The notes under the pieces are model-generated. The model ran no database searches, was not told the origin of the DNA, and saw nothing but the letters and a program-made list of their open reading frames with translations. Source: Alicyclobacillus sp. SO9 (GTDB lineage Bacteria > Bacillota > Bacilli > Alicyclobacillales > Alicyclobacillaceae). Taken from it: a DNA stretch of 64,000 bases. This document shows, in pieces, positions 44,004 through 54,027 of the stretch. The stretch lies in assembly GCF_016406125.1 (NCBI RefSeq), contig NZ_CP066339.1:1364001-1428000 (forward strand). Direction: 5' to 3'. The position numbers and the translations under genes were made by a program. Position 1 is the stretch's first letter. Each line of letters begins with the position of its first letter.

Positions 44004-45295
44004 GACCGGCAGACTATGAGCGATTTGAAAGAACGGCACAGTGGATGGAAGAACAGGCTGGAAAATGGGGCTTGTCACCATTTCCTATGCGCTATGAAAT
44101 CTGTCCTGCGGACGTTGTCTACAGTATTGCCGGCTTTGGCATGCCAACCCGATTTGTACACTGGAGCTTCGGGAAGCACTATCACAGACAAAAAATTGGC
44201 TTTGACTATGGAATGTCAAGAATATACGAGCTGGTTGTCAACAGCGATCCTTGCTATGCATTTTTTCTCGACAGCAACACAATTCTTCAAAACGAAATGA
44301 TTGTGGCTCACGTTCTGGGTCATTCGGATTTTTTCCGAAACAATGGTCGATTTCGTCATTCCAATCGACAGATGGTCGAAACCATGGCGGCGACTGCAGA
44401 GCGTTTTGAAAGCTACGAGCAGCGCTACGGTGTAAACCGCGTTGAAGCACTTCTGGACAGTGTCCTTGCCATTGCCGAGCACGTCGATCCATCTTTCTAC
44501 TATCTTTCAGAGCAGGGAGGAGCAAAAATAGGTCCCAGACAAGTCGATGCAAACTCATTAGTGAATTTATCGGTGGACTTGTCTCAAGACTTGCTGCTGT
44601 TTTTAATGGCAAAGGCGAAGGGCCTGGAGGACTGGGAACGAGACGTCATTGCCAGTGTTCGCGAAGAGATGCTCTATTTTTGGCCGCAAATCGAGACGAA
44701 AATTATGAATGAAGGGTGGGCCACATACTGGCACACGAAGTTTATGCAAACCATGGACCTGTCCGGTGAAGACGCCATTGAGTTTGCGAAAATGACAGCT
44801 CAAGTTACTCAACCCAATCGTTTTCAACTGAATCCCTACAACGTAGGACTGGCTATCTGGGAGGATATCGAGCGCCGGTATGGCAAGGAAGAGATGTTTA
44901 TTGTGCGAGAATCTGATTCAGACAGCGGTTTTCTTCGTAATTACCTGACGCAGGAGATTGTGGACAGATGCGATTTGTATCTGTATGAGCAACAACACAG
45001 TGAATGGGTTGTCGTTGAAAAGGACGTAAAGGTGATTTCACAAGTCTTGTTAAATGAGCGCGTTCACGGCGGTTTTCCTGTACTTCGCGTGAATGCGGAC
45101 CAAACACGGGCAAAAGGAACTCTGGAACTGATGCATTTATACGAAGGTGTTGAGCTGGACGAAAAGTATATTCAAAAGACTCTTCCTCATGTGGCTCGGC
45201 TCTGGGGTGACGCTGTGTCTCTAGAGACGACGGTCAACAAGAAGAAGGTAAAATACGTATTTGAAGGTGGGAAAACAAAGACGGTTGCGAGCTAG
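44000..45295 (+). CDS. spoVR: SpoVR family protein
   Basis: 431-residue SpoVR homologue of normal size. Family landmarks are PFPMRYEICPADVVYSIAGFGMPTRFVHWSFGK at the N-terminus, FFLDSNTILQNEMIVAHVLGHSDFFRNN and EGWATYWHTKFM in the middle. It is needed for cortex formation in Bacillus. The last gene of the operon, coupled to yhbH by ATGA overlap. Confidence 0.97.
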   Translation: MRPADYERFERTAQWMEEQAGKWGLSPFPMRYEICPADVVYSIAGFGMPTRFVHWSFGKHYHRQKIGFDYGMSRIYELVVNSDPCYAFFLDSNTILQNEMIVAHVLGHSDFFRNNGRFRHSNRQMVETMAATAERFESYEQRYGVNRVEALLDSVLAIAEHVDPSFYYLSEQGGAKIGPRQVDANSLVNLSVDLSQDLLLFLMAKAKGLEDWERDVIASVREEMLYFWPQIETKIMNEGWATYWHTKFMQTMDLSGEDAIEFAKMTAQVTQPNRFQLNPYNVGLAIWEDIERRYGKEEMFIVRESDSDSGFLRNYLTQEIVDRCDLYLYEQQHSEWVVVEKDVKVISQVLLNERVHGGFPVLRVNADQTRAKGTLELMHLYEGVELDEKYIQKTLPHVARLWGDAVSLETTVNKKKVKYVFEGGKTKTVAS

Positions 45296-45474
45296 CAGTT
45301 TAAAGTCCTTGTGTTCCTGCCCGTTGTTCCATGTCTGGGTATACTCTTGTTGCTATTCAGGAGGATGATACACTTATAGCGTCGCAAATGCGTAAAGGGA
45401 AAGACATGAACCGGAGCTGAGAGAGTTCTAAAGCTAAGGTGCATGGCCATCCCTTCACGTATTGTGCCAGACTG

Positions 45475-46215
45475 TTAGGACTGCTGTTTTGTCGGGCGGA
45501 TAAGAATTTCATTGACTGAAGTTCGTTGCGGTTGGTCAATCGCATACAGGATTGCCTCGGCAATATCAGCGGATTGAAGTGCTTCTGAAGCAGCCCGTGA
45601 TTTTAATGCAGAAAGAGCGTCTTCATCCGTGATGGTCGACAGCAGTTCGGTTTCAACCATACCGGGTGATATAATGGTCGCTCGTATGTTTGAACTTGAG
45701 GATAGTTCCATCCGTAGCCCTTCTGTAATGGCGCGGACAGCAAATTTGGTTCCACTGTACACTGCTCCGCCCATGCCAACTCGGTGGCCCGCGACGGAAG
45801 AGACATTAATGATATGGCCGCTATTTTGTTGTTCCATAATGGGTAGTGCAGCTGCAATGCCGTAAAGAACCCCTTTTATGTTGACGTCAATCATTTGATC
45901 CCACTCAGAAAGCTTTCTCTTATTCAGAAAAGAAAGCGGCATCAAACCGGCATTGTTTATCCACACGTCAACAGTTCCGTAGGTTTTCACAGCAAAATCT
46001 GCTAAAGACTGAACATCGTCTTTCGCTGTAACGTCAACTGCAAACTGTGTTGCATGTCCGCCTTCATTCACTATTTTTCGCACTGTCTCTTCGAGTCGGT
46101 CTACTCTGCGCGCGGACAATACGACCTTGGCACCTGCTTTTGCCAAGCGAACCGCAGCAGCTTGTCCGATGCCGCTGCTGGCACCCGTGATTACAATAAC
46201 TTTGTTTTCAATCAT
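45475..46215 (-). CDS. SDR family NAD(P)-dependent oxidoreductase
   Basis: Classical short-chain dehydrogenase of 246 residues. NADP motif [20 protein letters not shown] in [11 protein letters not shown], catalytic Ser in VSSVAGHR, and YSGTK as the YxxxK pair. Close in style to YdfG/YdaD-type general aldehyde or serine dehydrogenases. AAAGGAG precedes the ATG. Substrate unknown. Confidence 0.93.
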   Translation of the reverse strand: MIENKVIVITGASSGIGQAAAVRLAKAGAKVVLSARRVDRLEETVRKIVNEGGHATQFAVDVTAKDDVQSLADFAVKTYGTVDVWINNAGLMPLSFLNKRKLSEWDQMIDVNIKGVLYGIAAALPIMEQQNSGHIINVSSVAGHRVGMGGAVYSGTKFAVRAITEGLRMELSSSSNIRATIISPGMVETELLSTITDEDALSALKSRAASEALQSADIAEAILYAIDQPQRTSVNEILIRPTKQQS

Positions 46216-46441
46216 GTCAAGAAAACTCCTTTATTCGTGTTTATCATTTGTTCCGCACTAGATACAATGGTATCGATTCAATGAGTGTTTGACAACGCAT
46301 TTTGGCTTGGGATTGACACCGTATTAATCTTGCACAAGAATATGTCTAATCACGTCGAAGGCAGTTCGTTGACGCGTCATACCAGAACTTTGCTTAGGTT
46401 CTTCGAAAACTACTGTGTGACGCTAGGAGAAGGTGTGGATA

Positions 46442-47512
46442 GTGAAAATTAGAGTTCTTGTTGTCGATGACTCAGCGTTCATGAGAATGATGATTACAAA
46501 AATGTTGGAGTCAGATCCCGACATTCAAGTGGCAGGCATCGCGCGTAACGGTGTCGATGCATTGCGCCGTATCCAACAGCTCTCACCAGACGTGGTAACC
46601 ATGGATGTAGAGATGCCTGAGCTGGATGGAATCAGCGCGTTGAAACGCATCATGATGGAGTCTCCAAAACCTGTCATTATGGTGAGTTCTCTGACAAGCA
46701 GGGGCGCAGATGCTACCCTGGAAGCACTGAACAGTGGCGCATTCGACTTTATTGCCAAGCCGGACAATCGGTATAACGATATTGCTGGTGTTGCAGAGGA
46801 GTTAGTAGCCAAGGTTAAGTTGGCAGCCCAAACCAGTTTACCAATTGCGGGGTCTCGACTTATTAAATTCAGCCGTTCTAACCTTACGGGCAATCGTTTT
46901 CATACGGCTGATGTACCTAAGCAATCGCACCAGGTTGTCCAATTGGTTGCAATAGGGACATCAACGGGCGGCCCGAAGGCGTTGGATGTAGTACTCAGAA
47001 GCTTCCCGAAGTCAATGCCTTGTCCTGTCCTCATTGTTCAACATATGCCGCCAACGTTTACGAAATCTCTTGCTGACCGTCTCAATCATGAGTGTGACAT
47101 GGAAGTTGTGGAAGCACAAAACAATGAGGTTTTGCAAAACGGCAAAGCCTATATTGCTCCCGGCAATTTTCATATGACAGTTGTCAATGCAAGCGGAGAA
47201 TTTCGGATTGTACTAGACCAAGCTGAAAAGCGTAATATGCACCGCCCCTCTGTTGACATATTGTTTGAGTCGTTGGCGTTGCTGAAAGATGTTTTCCGTC
47301 ATTTGATAATCATGACAGGAATGGGAAGTGATGGTGCAAAGGGTATGTTGGCAGCAAAACAGTCGGGAGCTGTGACCATTGCCGAGGCGGAAAGCACCTG
47401 TGTCATCTATGGAATGCCTAAATCGGCAGTAAATCTGGGGTGTGTAGACAAGGTTATTCCTCTGCCGCAGATTGGTGCAGAAGTCCTTGCAATGGTGATG
47501 GAACAGCAATGA
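46442..47512 (+). CDS. cheB: Chemotaxis protein-glutamate methylesterase CheB
   Basis: 356-residue CheB. The receiver domain has VVDDSAFMRMMI and phospho-Asp in VVTMDVEMPELDG; the methylesterase domain has the catalytic triad Ser in IGTSTGGPKAL, His in QHMPPTF and Asp in MTGMGSDGAKGM. It removes methyl groups from chemoreceptors and deamidates Gln. GTG 46442 fits AGGAGAAGG better than GTG 46433. It is monocistronic here, with other che genes absent from the window, and a chemoreceptor lies 3.4 kb downstream. Confidence 0.95.
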   Translation: MKIRVLVVDDSAFMRMMITKMLESDPDIQVAGIARNGVDALRRIQQLSPDVVTMDVEMPELDGISALKRIMMESPKPVIMVSSLTSRGADATLEALNSGAFDFIAKPDNRYNDIAGVAEELVAKVKLAAQTSLPIAGSRLIKFSRSNLTGNRFHTADVPKQSHQVVQLVAIGTSTGGPKALDVVLRSFPKSMPCPVLIVQHMPPTFTKSLADRLNHECDMEVVEAQNNEVLQNGKAYIAPGNFHMTVVNASGEFRIVLDQAEKRNMHRPSVDILFESLALLKDVFRHLIIMTGMGSDGAKGMLAAKQSGAVTIAEAESTCVIYGMPKSAVNLGCVDKVIPLPQIGAEVLAMVMEQQ

Positions 47513-47602
47513 CTGATTGAAGCCCGTTATGCCTAAACTGGAGTCGTTTTTGCCTGCACCTCCTCTTTCTGTTGAACCAGATGCTGGCCCATACGACTTT
47601 CG

Positions 47603-47634
47603 TTATTCATTACTGGTGTTATTCATTACTGGTG
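47603..47634. repeat. Perfect tandem 16-bp duplication at the protease 3' end
   Basis: TTATTCATTACTGGTG twice (47603-47618, 47619-47634). The second copy contains the stop of the minus-strand protease gene, so the duplication repeats its last codons beyond the stop. Confidence 0.85.
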
Positions 47635-48509
47635 TATTCGTAAAAGAAGTGTTCGTAGTCCGTTATTGAACTGTGGTAGGTTTGTCTGTACGCACTCGCA
47701 AAAGATTCCTGACTTGAGGCGAAGACAAACTTTTGAAACGCCGCCAGACCGTAATCGGAAATGAGTTCGGAAACAGCGGCAAAGTCTTCAAATTCCAGGT
47801 TGTATTTCGTTTCTTTAAATATCTCTGCTTCATTTTGATTTAATGGAGCAATTCCGCTGGTTTGGGCAGCGTAATCCAAGTTGTAGTAGTTAGAATTGGA
47901 GAGTTGGCTTGAACGAGACTGATTGAACTTACTTTCTGCATTCATACCATTGTACCAGGCAAATCCTTCGTTGACCCACACAGGAACGGAAACCGTGTCT
48001 GCGTTTAGGACGGCATGAGTCAACTCATGAGTAAGATAATTTGCTAGTTCTGAGTTCGCGTAGTGAGATACTCCATTTTGGACATACCGGTATTTGTAGA
48101 TAGGTATGAAGGCAGTCGTCTCATTTGCGAAACCGTTCAGTATAATTCCGTCTCGTGTGTTCGCCGCGAGTGGAAAGTATTTTTTAACAGCCTTTTTGAA
48201 CTGGTCTCTACTATTAAAAAGCAGGATGTACAGCGGCTTGTTAATACCGTGGTTGATATCGGCATTGAGCGCCGGAATACTGTAGTTCTGGAGTATAAAT
48301 ATCACGTCATGAATATCGGACGGAGACACAGTTGAATCCGCTGTCTTAATGACTATGTTTTGGTTCAGAGAAGGTTGAAAGACAGACAACTGGTTCTCGG
48401 TCTTTTGAGTGGGCAGAGGTATCAGTTTTTGACGCCGTGCAGAGACGGTAAGAGTCGTTGGCACTAGCAGTATCAAACACGCAATCAGGACGCTGATGAA
48501 CTTGTTCAT
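47619..48509 (-). CDS. Secreted gluzincin-type metalloprotease
   Basis: 296-residue protein with an N-terminal signal peptide (FISVLIACLILLVPTTLTVSA, likely cleaved after the Ala). The zinc motif HELTH is followed 16-17 residues later by NEGFAWYNG, giving the third Glu ligand of peptidase MA/M1-like gluzincins. It is likely released or membrane-associated outside the cell. Exact substrate is unknown. Confidence 0.8.
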   Translation of the reverse strand: MNKFISVLIACLILLVPTTLTVSARRQKLIPLPTQKTENQLSVFQPSLNQNIVIKTADSTVSPSDIHDVIFILQNYSIPALNADINHGINKPLYILLFNSRDQFKKAVKKYFPLAANTRDGIILNGFANETTAFIPIYKYRYVQNGVSHYANSELANYLTHELTHAVLNADTVSVPVWVNEGFAWYNGMNAESKFNQSRSSQLSNSNYYNLDYAAQTSGIAPLNQNEAEIFKETKYNLEFEDFAAVSELISDYGLAAFQKFVFASSQESFASAYRQTYHSSITDYEHFFYEYTSNE

Positions 48510-48813
48510 ATATGATTGCCTCCTCTATATCAGGTATGGCAGATACTCCCAATGGACGCTGTGTCTGATCTTAAAAAAAAGAAAAGCTTCTATACAAAAC
48601 AGTATATGCGGAAAAAACACCTTTTCTTTACGTGAAATTAATATAATCTTAACATTTTCTTAATAATCAGTAATTGCTTTTTAGTAATGGCTTTTTAGAC
48701 AGTTTCACCATTTGAATGCAAAGCCAGTGAACTGGTTCCATACAACGATGTATACGGCCGAATAGATGGAAGCCTGGGCTTAGGCAGCACTGGTGTTACT
48801 GCAGGAGAATGTC

Positions 48814-50754
48814 GTGAAGACAGAGAATTACGAAAGTAGCTTGATGCAAGTGGGAGGGGAACCGGAGATATTGTTTGCTTTGTATCAAATGGGGGACTGC
48901 AGGTTGACGGACGTCATGGGTAAGAGGGGGGAATGCGGGGTGGATGTTGACTGGTCGCAAGACAATCGGAAAATTGACGTACATAAGCTTATAAATCAAT
49001 TTTCGGAGGCTTTTTTTGCGGTGGACAAGGATTGGAATTTCACCTTTCTCAACAAACTTGCGTGTGAACTGCTGGGTCGACACTGTAGTGATTTAATTGG
49101 GAAGTCCATATGGACCGAGTTTCACGAAGCGCTGGGGTCTGCATTTGATGACGAATATCACCGGGCTGTAGAAGAACGTAAAACGGTTGAATTTGAGGAG
49201 TATTATCGCCCGCTGAAGAAGTGGTTTCACGTACGTGCGTTTCCCGGTGATGAAGGATTATACGTCTACTTCGAAGATGTGAGTGTCAAAAAGGTGATGG
49301 AGTCTGAGATAAAACGCAGTCACCAATTGTTGTCACAGGCTCAGGTCATTGCAAACATTGGAATATGGGAATGGGATGTTGTGAACGATGAAATTACTTG
49401 GTCAGACGGTGCAATTCGTATCGGGCAGCACCCGCAGCCAACGGGGTCGTCCCATTACTTTTTAAATAACTTCGTGCATCCGGAGGACAGGCATTTGGTG
49501 CTTGCAGCCATGCAAAGCGCTTTAGCTGGCCAGCCCTGTGATGTTGAATATCGGTTTCTGCGGCCAAATGGGGACACACGTGTCGTCCATTCACAAGGAA
49601 TGCTGCTTGTGGACGATGGAGGTTCGCCGGTAAGGATGATAGGCATTGCCAAAGATGTTACACAACGAAAAAAAGTAGAGGTGCAATTAAGGGAAAGTGA
49701 AGAGCGCTATCGTACGCTTGTGGAAAACTCTTTAAATGTCATTGCGGTAGTCGATGGTATCAAGTGGATTTATATTAATAAAGCGGGCATGAAAATGTTT
49801 GGTGCAGAGCATTTGGATGAGATTACTGGGAGGCCCGTTGCGGACTTTTTGCACCCGGATTACCGAGTGATGTGCAAAGAACAAACACGTTTAGTATTGG
49901 TTGAACAGAGACTGCTCCATTTAACAGAAATAAAATGGCTGACCCTGCAGCAACAACTTGTTGAAACCGAAGTTATTGCCGTTCCGTTGTCGTATCAAGG
50001 AAAATCCGTAGTCCAATTGATTATTCGAGACACTTCCGACAGGAGGCAGGCACAACAACTTGTCATGCAATCTGAGAAGTTGTCTGCGGTAGGCCAGTTG
50101 GCTGCAGGGGTTGCGCATGAAATTCGCAACCCCTTGACATCTTTGAAAGGTTTTCTGCAGGTCTTGCGGTCTGACTACGAAGGTGCAAAACTTGAGTACT
50201 TCGACATCATGGAACGAGAACTCAGTCGCATTGAGTTGATTTCCGGAGAAATGTTGATGCTTGCCAAACCTCAGGCTGTAACCTATGAGGAGAGAAAGGT
50301 TCAATTTCTTCTACAGGGAGTATTGGCTTTGCTTGAGACACAGGCTCACTTAAAAAGTGTTGAAATTGTAACGGAATACTACTCTAACCCGCTGATCCGC
50401 TGTGTCGAGACAGCCATGAAACAGGTGTTTGTAAATCTCATCAAAAATGCAATTGAGGCGATGCCGCATGGCGGTAAGCTTACGATTCGAATCAAAGAAT
50501 CACACCAAAAGGCCTTAATTCAAATTGAGGATGAAGGGTGCGGTATTCCGGAAGACATTCTTGGGAAGCTTGGGCAGCCCTTTATTACGACGAAGGGAGA
50601 GGGCACGGGACTGGGGCTCATGGTCACACAAAAGATTGTCAAAGACCACAGAGGAACAATTGATTTCACTAGTCAAGTCGGCGTTGGAACTATCGTCAAC
50701 GTGACTATTCCCGGGAGTGAAGACGTCATCAAGGTGTCTTCTGCCGGCGCTTAG
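48814..50754 (+). CDS. Multi-PAS sensor histidine kinase, soluble
   Basis: 646-residue kinase without membrane helices. Three PAS modules (about residues 50-170, 185-300 with PAC motif VRMIGIAKDVTQRK, and 305-415) precede HisKA with phospho-His435 in GVAHEIRNPLTSLKGFL and an HATPase with NLIKNAIEAMPHGG and DEGCGIPEDIL/GTGLGLMVTQKIV. The organisation resembles the sporulation kinases KinA/KinE. GTG 48814 fits AGGAG at 48803-48807. No response regulator is adjacent. It heads a signalling run with chemoreceptor, EAL and GGDEF genes. Confidence 0.92.
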   Translation: MKTENYESSLMQVGGEPEILFALYQMGDCRLTDVMGKRGECGVDVDWSQDNRKIDVHKLINQFSEAFFAVDKDWNFTFLNKLACELLGRHCSDLIGKSIWTEFHEALGSAFDDEYHRAVEERKTVEFEEYYRPLKKWFHVRAFPGDEGLYVYFEDVSVKKVMESEIKRSHQLLSQAQVIANIGIWEWDVVNDEITWSDGAIRIGQHPQPTGSSHYFLNNFVHPEDRHLVLAAMQSALAGQPCDVEYRFLRPNGDTRVVHSQGMLLVDDGGSPVRMIGIAKDVTQRKKVEVQLRESEERYRTLVENSLNVIAVVDGIKWIYINKAGMKMFGAEHLDEITGRPVADFLHPDYRVMCKEQTRLVLVEQRLLHLTEIKWLTLQQQLVETEVIAVPLSYQGKSVVQLIIRDTSDRRQAQQLVMQSEKLSAVGQLAAGVAHEIRNPLTSLKGFLQVLRSDYEGAKLEYFDIMERELSRIELISGEMLMLAKPQAVTYEERKVQFLLQGVLALLETQAHLKSVEIVTEYYSNPLIRCVETAMKQVFVNLIKNAIEAMPHGGKLTIRIKESHQKALIQIEDEGCGIPEDILGKLGQPFITTKGEGTGLGLMVTQKIVKDHRGTIDFTSQVGVGTIVNVTIPGSEDVIKVSSAGA

Positions 50755-50868
50755 CTTCTGATGTTTGCCAATCCACGTACAACGTATTGGTCTTTACATA
50801 AATTTTAGCAAACATTTATTGTTTATTTACGTTTCTAAAATATGATCCTCCATAGGGGAGGATGGAAA

Positions 50869-52617
50869 ATGCGGAAATACAATGGCAACCAAGAAAAAAA
50901 CACCAGGACATTTCAAAACCCGTTAAGAAACCTTGGGGTACAATCAAAAATCTTGATTTCGCTAGCACTCATTTCTATTTTCTCGATGTTAATCCTGAGT
51001 TTTCTGAGTCTGAATGTCGTCAACAAAATGGCTGCTCAATCCAGCCGAAGCAAACTGGGCTCCGACGTGAAACTGGGGCTTACACTTTTTGATAATCAAT
51101 TTAACGGAAGCTGGGATGTCTCAAAAGGAACACTGTGGAAGGGCGGAATTAAACTAAATAACAATGCAGGGGTCGTACAACGAGTCAGTCAAGAACTGGG
51201 TGACGCCGTTACCGTTTTCCTTGGGAGTCAACCAGTGGCGACTAGCATCAAGAGCAAAAGCGGAGCAGCCCTCTCGACTCTTAATCCATCCGCAAAAGTA
51301 ATTCAGGCAGTCCTGAAGCAAAAGAAAGAGTCAGTTGGGAAAGTGAGAATTGCAGGTACAGTGTATGAAGGTGCATACACACCCATCGTAAACAATAAGG
51401 GTAACGCTATTGGCATGTGGTTTGTAGGGGTTCCCCTAAATCGATTAATGACCCAAGAGCAGACCTTGAGGAATGAGATTATGGCGGTCGGTTTGGCGCT
51501 TCTTCTTGCAGCGCTCTTGGTGGGATGGATTGTCGCACGACGTATTGTCAAGCCGTTGCAGAAATTAGTGGAAGCCTCCCGGAAAATTGCCTCTGGAAAT
51601 CTATTGAATAGAGTAGAACTACAGTCTCAAGATGAGGTGGGACGACTCGGAGAGAGTTTTAATGTCATGACAGAGTCGCTGCGTGCACTTATCCGGGAAG
51701 TTCACTCATCCTCTCAGCACTTAGTGTCGTCTGCTGAAGACTTGACCTCAAATTCCAAAAGCAACCTGAGTGTGAATGAACAAGTAACGGCCATTATGCA
51801 GGAGGCTGCAGCAGGAGCAGAACGCCAAGCAAGTGAAGTTGAAGTGATAGTTCAAAGCGTAACGGCCATTTCTGAGAAAATAGACATCATTTCAAGGACT
51901 TCATCGGATATGTCAGAGTCTGCTGGACAGGCCTTTGCGCTTTCAATGAGAGGAAATGAGTCGGTAGACACGGTTGTGCAACAAATGGATTCGATTCGTG
52001 ATTCTGTAGACGCGCTAGCACAGAGCATCAAAGGCCTTGGAGATGAATCGTCGGCAATCGGCGAAATTATCAGGGTTATCACTTCAATTGCCAGTCAAAC
52101 AAATCTACTTGCTCTGAATGCGGCCATTGAGGCTTCAAGGGCTGGTGAACAAGGGCGCGGCTTTGCTGTGGTAGCAGGGGAAGTCAAGAAACTTGCTCAG
52201 CAGTCTGCTGCTTCCGCCGAAGAAATTTCAGAGATAATCCATGTGATTCAGCGAGAAACCCGCCAAGCTGTTTCATCTGTGCAGGGGACTCTTGAAGAAG
52301 TTGCTGACGGTATCACGAAGGTTCATTCAACTGGGAACTTGTTTGCGGATATATCAAAATCGATACACGGTGTGTCGGCGCAGACAGAGGAGGTCGCAGC
52401 GAGTCTACAGGAAATGACTGCCGGAGCGGAGCAACTGCAGGAAGGCATTCAGACTGTGGCTTCGGTTATTGACACGACTACCAGAGGAATGAAAAATGCA
52501 AGTTTTTCGACTGGGCAACAATTATCGCTGCTGGAGAGGACTGCTTCCTCTGCAGCTTCACTCAATAAAATGGCGGAAGGGTTGGAGCAGCAGGTGAGTC
52601 ATTTTAAAGTAAGTTGA
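50869..52617 (+). CDS. Methyl-accepting chemotaxis protein
   Basis: 582-residue chemoreceptor from ATG 50869 behind GGGGAGGA. Membrane helices at about residues 22-45 and 205-225 bracket a single-Cache-like sensor (residues of about 50-200, with [27 protein letters not shown]), followed by HAMP ([12 protein letters not shown]) and the signalling hairpin tip [33 protein letters not shown]. It signals to CheA/CheW encoded elsewhere. Ligand unknown. Confidence 0.96.
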   Translation: MRKYNGNQEKNTRTFQNPLRNLGVQSKILISLALISIFSMLILSFLSLNVVNKMAAQSSRSKLGSDVKLGLTLFDNQFNGSWDVSKGTLWKGGIKLNNNAGVVQRVSQELGDAVTVFLGSQPVATSIKSKSGAALSTLNPSAKVIQAVLKQKKESVGKVRIAGTVYEGAYTPIVNNKGNAIGMWFVGVPLNRLMTQEQTLRNEIMAVGLALLLAALLVGWIVARRIVKPLQKLVEASRKIASGNLLNRVELQSQDEVGRLGESFNVMTESLRALIREVHSSSQHLVSSAEDLTSNSKSNLSVNEQVTAIMQEAAAGAERQASEVEVIVQSVTAISEKIDIISRTSSDMSESAGQAFALSMRGNESVDTVVQQMDSIRDSVDALAQSIKGLGDESSAIGEIIRVITSIASQTNLLALNAAIEASRAGEQGRGFAVVAGEVKKLAQQSAASAEEISEIIHVIQRETRQAVSSVQGTLEEVADGITKVHSTGNLFADISKSIHGVSAQTEEVAASLQEMTAGAEQLQEGIQTVASVIDTTTRGMKNASFSTGQQLSLLERTASSAASLNKMAEGLEQQVSHFKVS

Positions 52618-52653
52618 CTTGTAGAAGCTGCGAAAAGGGATCTCGAAGATTGG

Positions 52654-53895
52654 TTGGTGAACGAAATAATAGTATCAAATCCAGATCTGATAGATAAAAT
52701 TCCGAGTCTCTTCAGAGACACCATGAAACAGTTTGAGGCTGCACATCCTCGTGTTGAGTCAGTTTTGTTTATCGACATTGTGGGTTTTAGCCGATTTGAG
52801 CAATTTCATGGCGGTAAAGCTTGTGAAGACGTGCTGCAAATATTTGAAGGCGTGTTGACAGGGATTCTTTTCGAGGGTTATTTACCTTGGTCTGAACTCA
52901 AACCAGTCCATTTATTTGATGATAGTTTCGCTGTTGTATTTTGCGGGAATATTGTGCGGCGTGTACACGAGGACATCATCCATAGATTTGTTCGAAACCT
53001 GGAAAGCAAGTTTCACGAAGCGCTTCACCGGGAAAACTTTGACCTTCTTAGTCTCCGTTACGGGAGCGCCTCAAGATCCGACGTGCAAAGCGTGAGCCAA
53101 GAACAAGTCGATTTGTTTACGCTTGTGACGCAAGCAGGGCGAATTGCTCGGCGATACACTGAAGTCGTCTCCCTTTCCATAGTAGAACAACTGCAGTACA
53201 TCATAAACGAAAAAGCAGTTACCGTTCACTACCAACCAATTTGGGACCTGAAAGCAAAGACCATTATTGGTTGGGAAGGCCTTGTTCGCGGACCAGATAA
53301 ATCTGATTTGCAGGCACCAAAAGCGTTGTTTAGTGCTGCGGAACGATGCGGCTGGTTACTTGATGTGGAAAGGCTCTGCCGTAATACGGCAATTCGTGAA
53401 GCCCGGATATCGGAGTGTGAGCGCCTGTTTTTGAATATTTCACCAAATATCCTAGCTGACCCGTCGTTTCGTCAAGGTGAGACATTGGCTGTCCTGAAAG
53501 CGACAGGACTTCAGCCAAACCAAATTGTGTTTGAAATTACTGAGCATCACGCAATCGAGGACTATCAAGCATTCTTGCAACTCGTCCGTCACTACAAAGA
53601 GCAGGGTTACAAGATTGCTATCGACGACGTGGGAGCCGGACATTCCGGTCTCGTCACTTTGATGCAAGTAAAACCCGACTTTGTAAAGATAGACATGTCG
53701 CTCATCCAAGGTATTGAGAGTGATCGTACGAAACAAGATATTGTACGAGCAATTCATCAAATTAGCATTGGCTTTTCGGGAGAAGTCATTGCTGAAGGCA
53801 TCGAGACACCAGAAGAACTGGAGTGTGTTGAGGCTTGCGGCATTCCTTGCGGTCAGGGCTTTCTTCTAGGCAGACCAGGACCATATCCGCAATAA
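52654..53895 (+). CDS. EAL-domain cyclic di-GMP phosphodiesterase
   Basis: 413-residue protein. The N-terminal 190 residues look like a degenerate nucleotide-cyclase/GGDEF fold (SVLFIDIVGFSRFEQFHGG) without catalytic signature. The EAL domain begins at VHYQPIWDLKAKTIIGWEGL, so the name-giving EAL reads EGL but keeps Glu; metal and catalytic residues in FLNISPNI, FEITE, DDVGAG, VKIDMSLI, AEGIE and GQGFLLGRP are present, so it is probably active. TTG 52654 or GTG 52657 is the start. 37 bp after the chemoreceptor. Confidence 0.87.
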   Translation: MVNEIIVSNPDLIDKIPSLFRDTMKQFEAAHPRVESVLFIDIVGFSRFEQFHGGKACEDVLQIFEGVLTGILFEGYLPWSELKPVHLFDDSFAVVFCGNIVRRVHEDIIHRFVRNLESKFHEALHRENFDLLSLRYGSASRSDVQSVSQEQVDLFTLVTQAGRIARRYTEVVSLSIVEQLQYIINEKAVTVHYQPIWDLKAKTIIGWEGLVRGPDKSDLQAPKALFSAAERCGWLLDVERLCRNTAIREARISECERLFLNISPNILADPSFRQGETLAVLKATGLQPNQIVFEITEHHAIEDYQAFLQLVRHYKEQGYKIAIDDVGAGHSGLVTLMQVKPDFVKIDMSLIQGIESDRTKQDIVRAIHQISIGFSGEVIAEGIETPEELECVEACGIPCGQGFLLGRPGPYPQ

Positions 53896-53910
53896 CGAAG
53901 GTTAGAATCG

Positions 53911-53960
53911 ACGGATCGATGGATAGAGATAGATAGATACAGAAGTAGAGTTAGATAGCG
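53911..53960. repeat. GATA-rich microsatellite
   Basis: Irregular repeats of GATA/GATAGA between the EAL and GGDEF genes (for example AGATAGATAGATA). It probably varies in length; no function is apparent. Confidence 0.55.
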
Positions 53961-54027
53961 ACATGGAGAGAATTCTGGGGTGGAAAGCGCTGGATTGGTA
54001 GAGAGTTAGCTGCAAGAGGGTGAGATT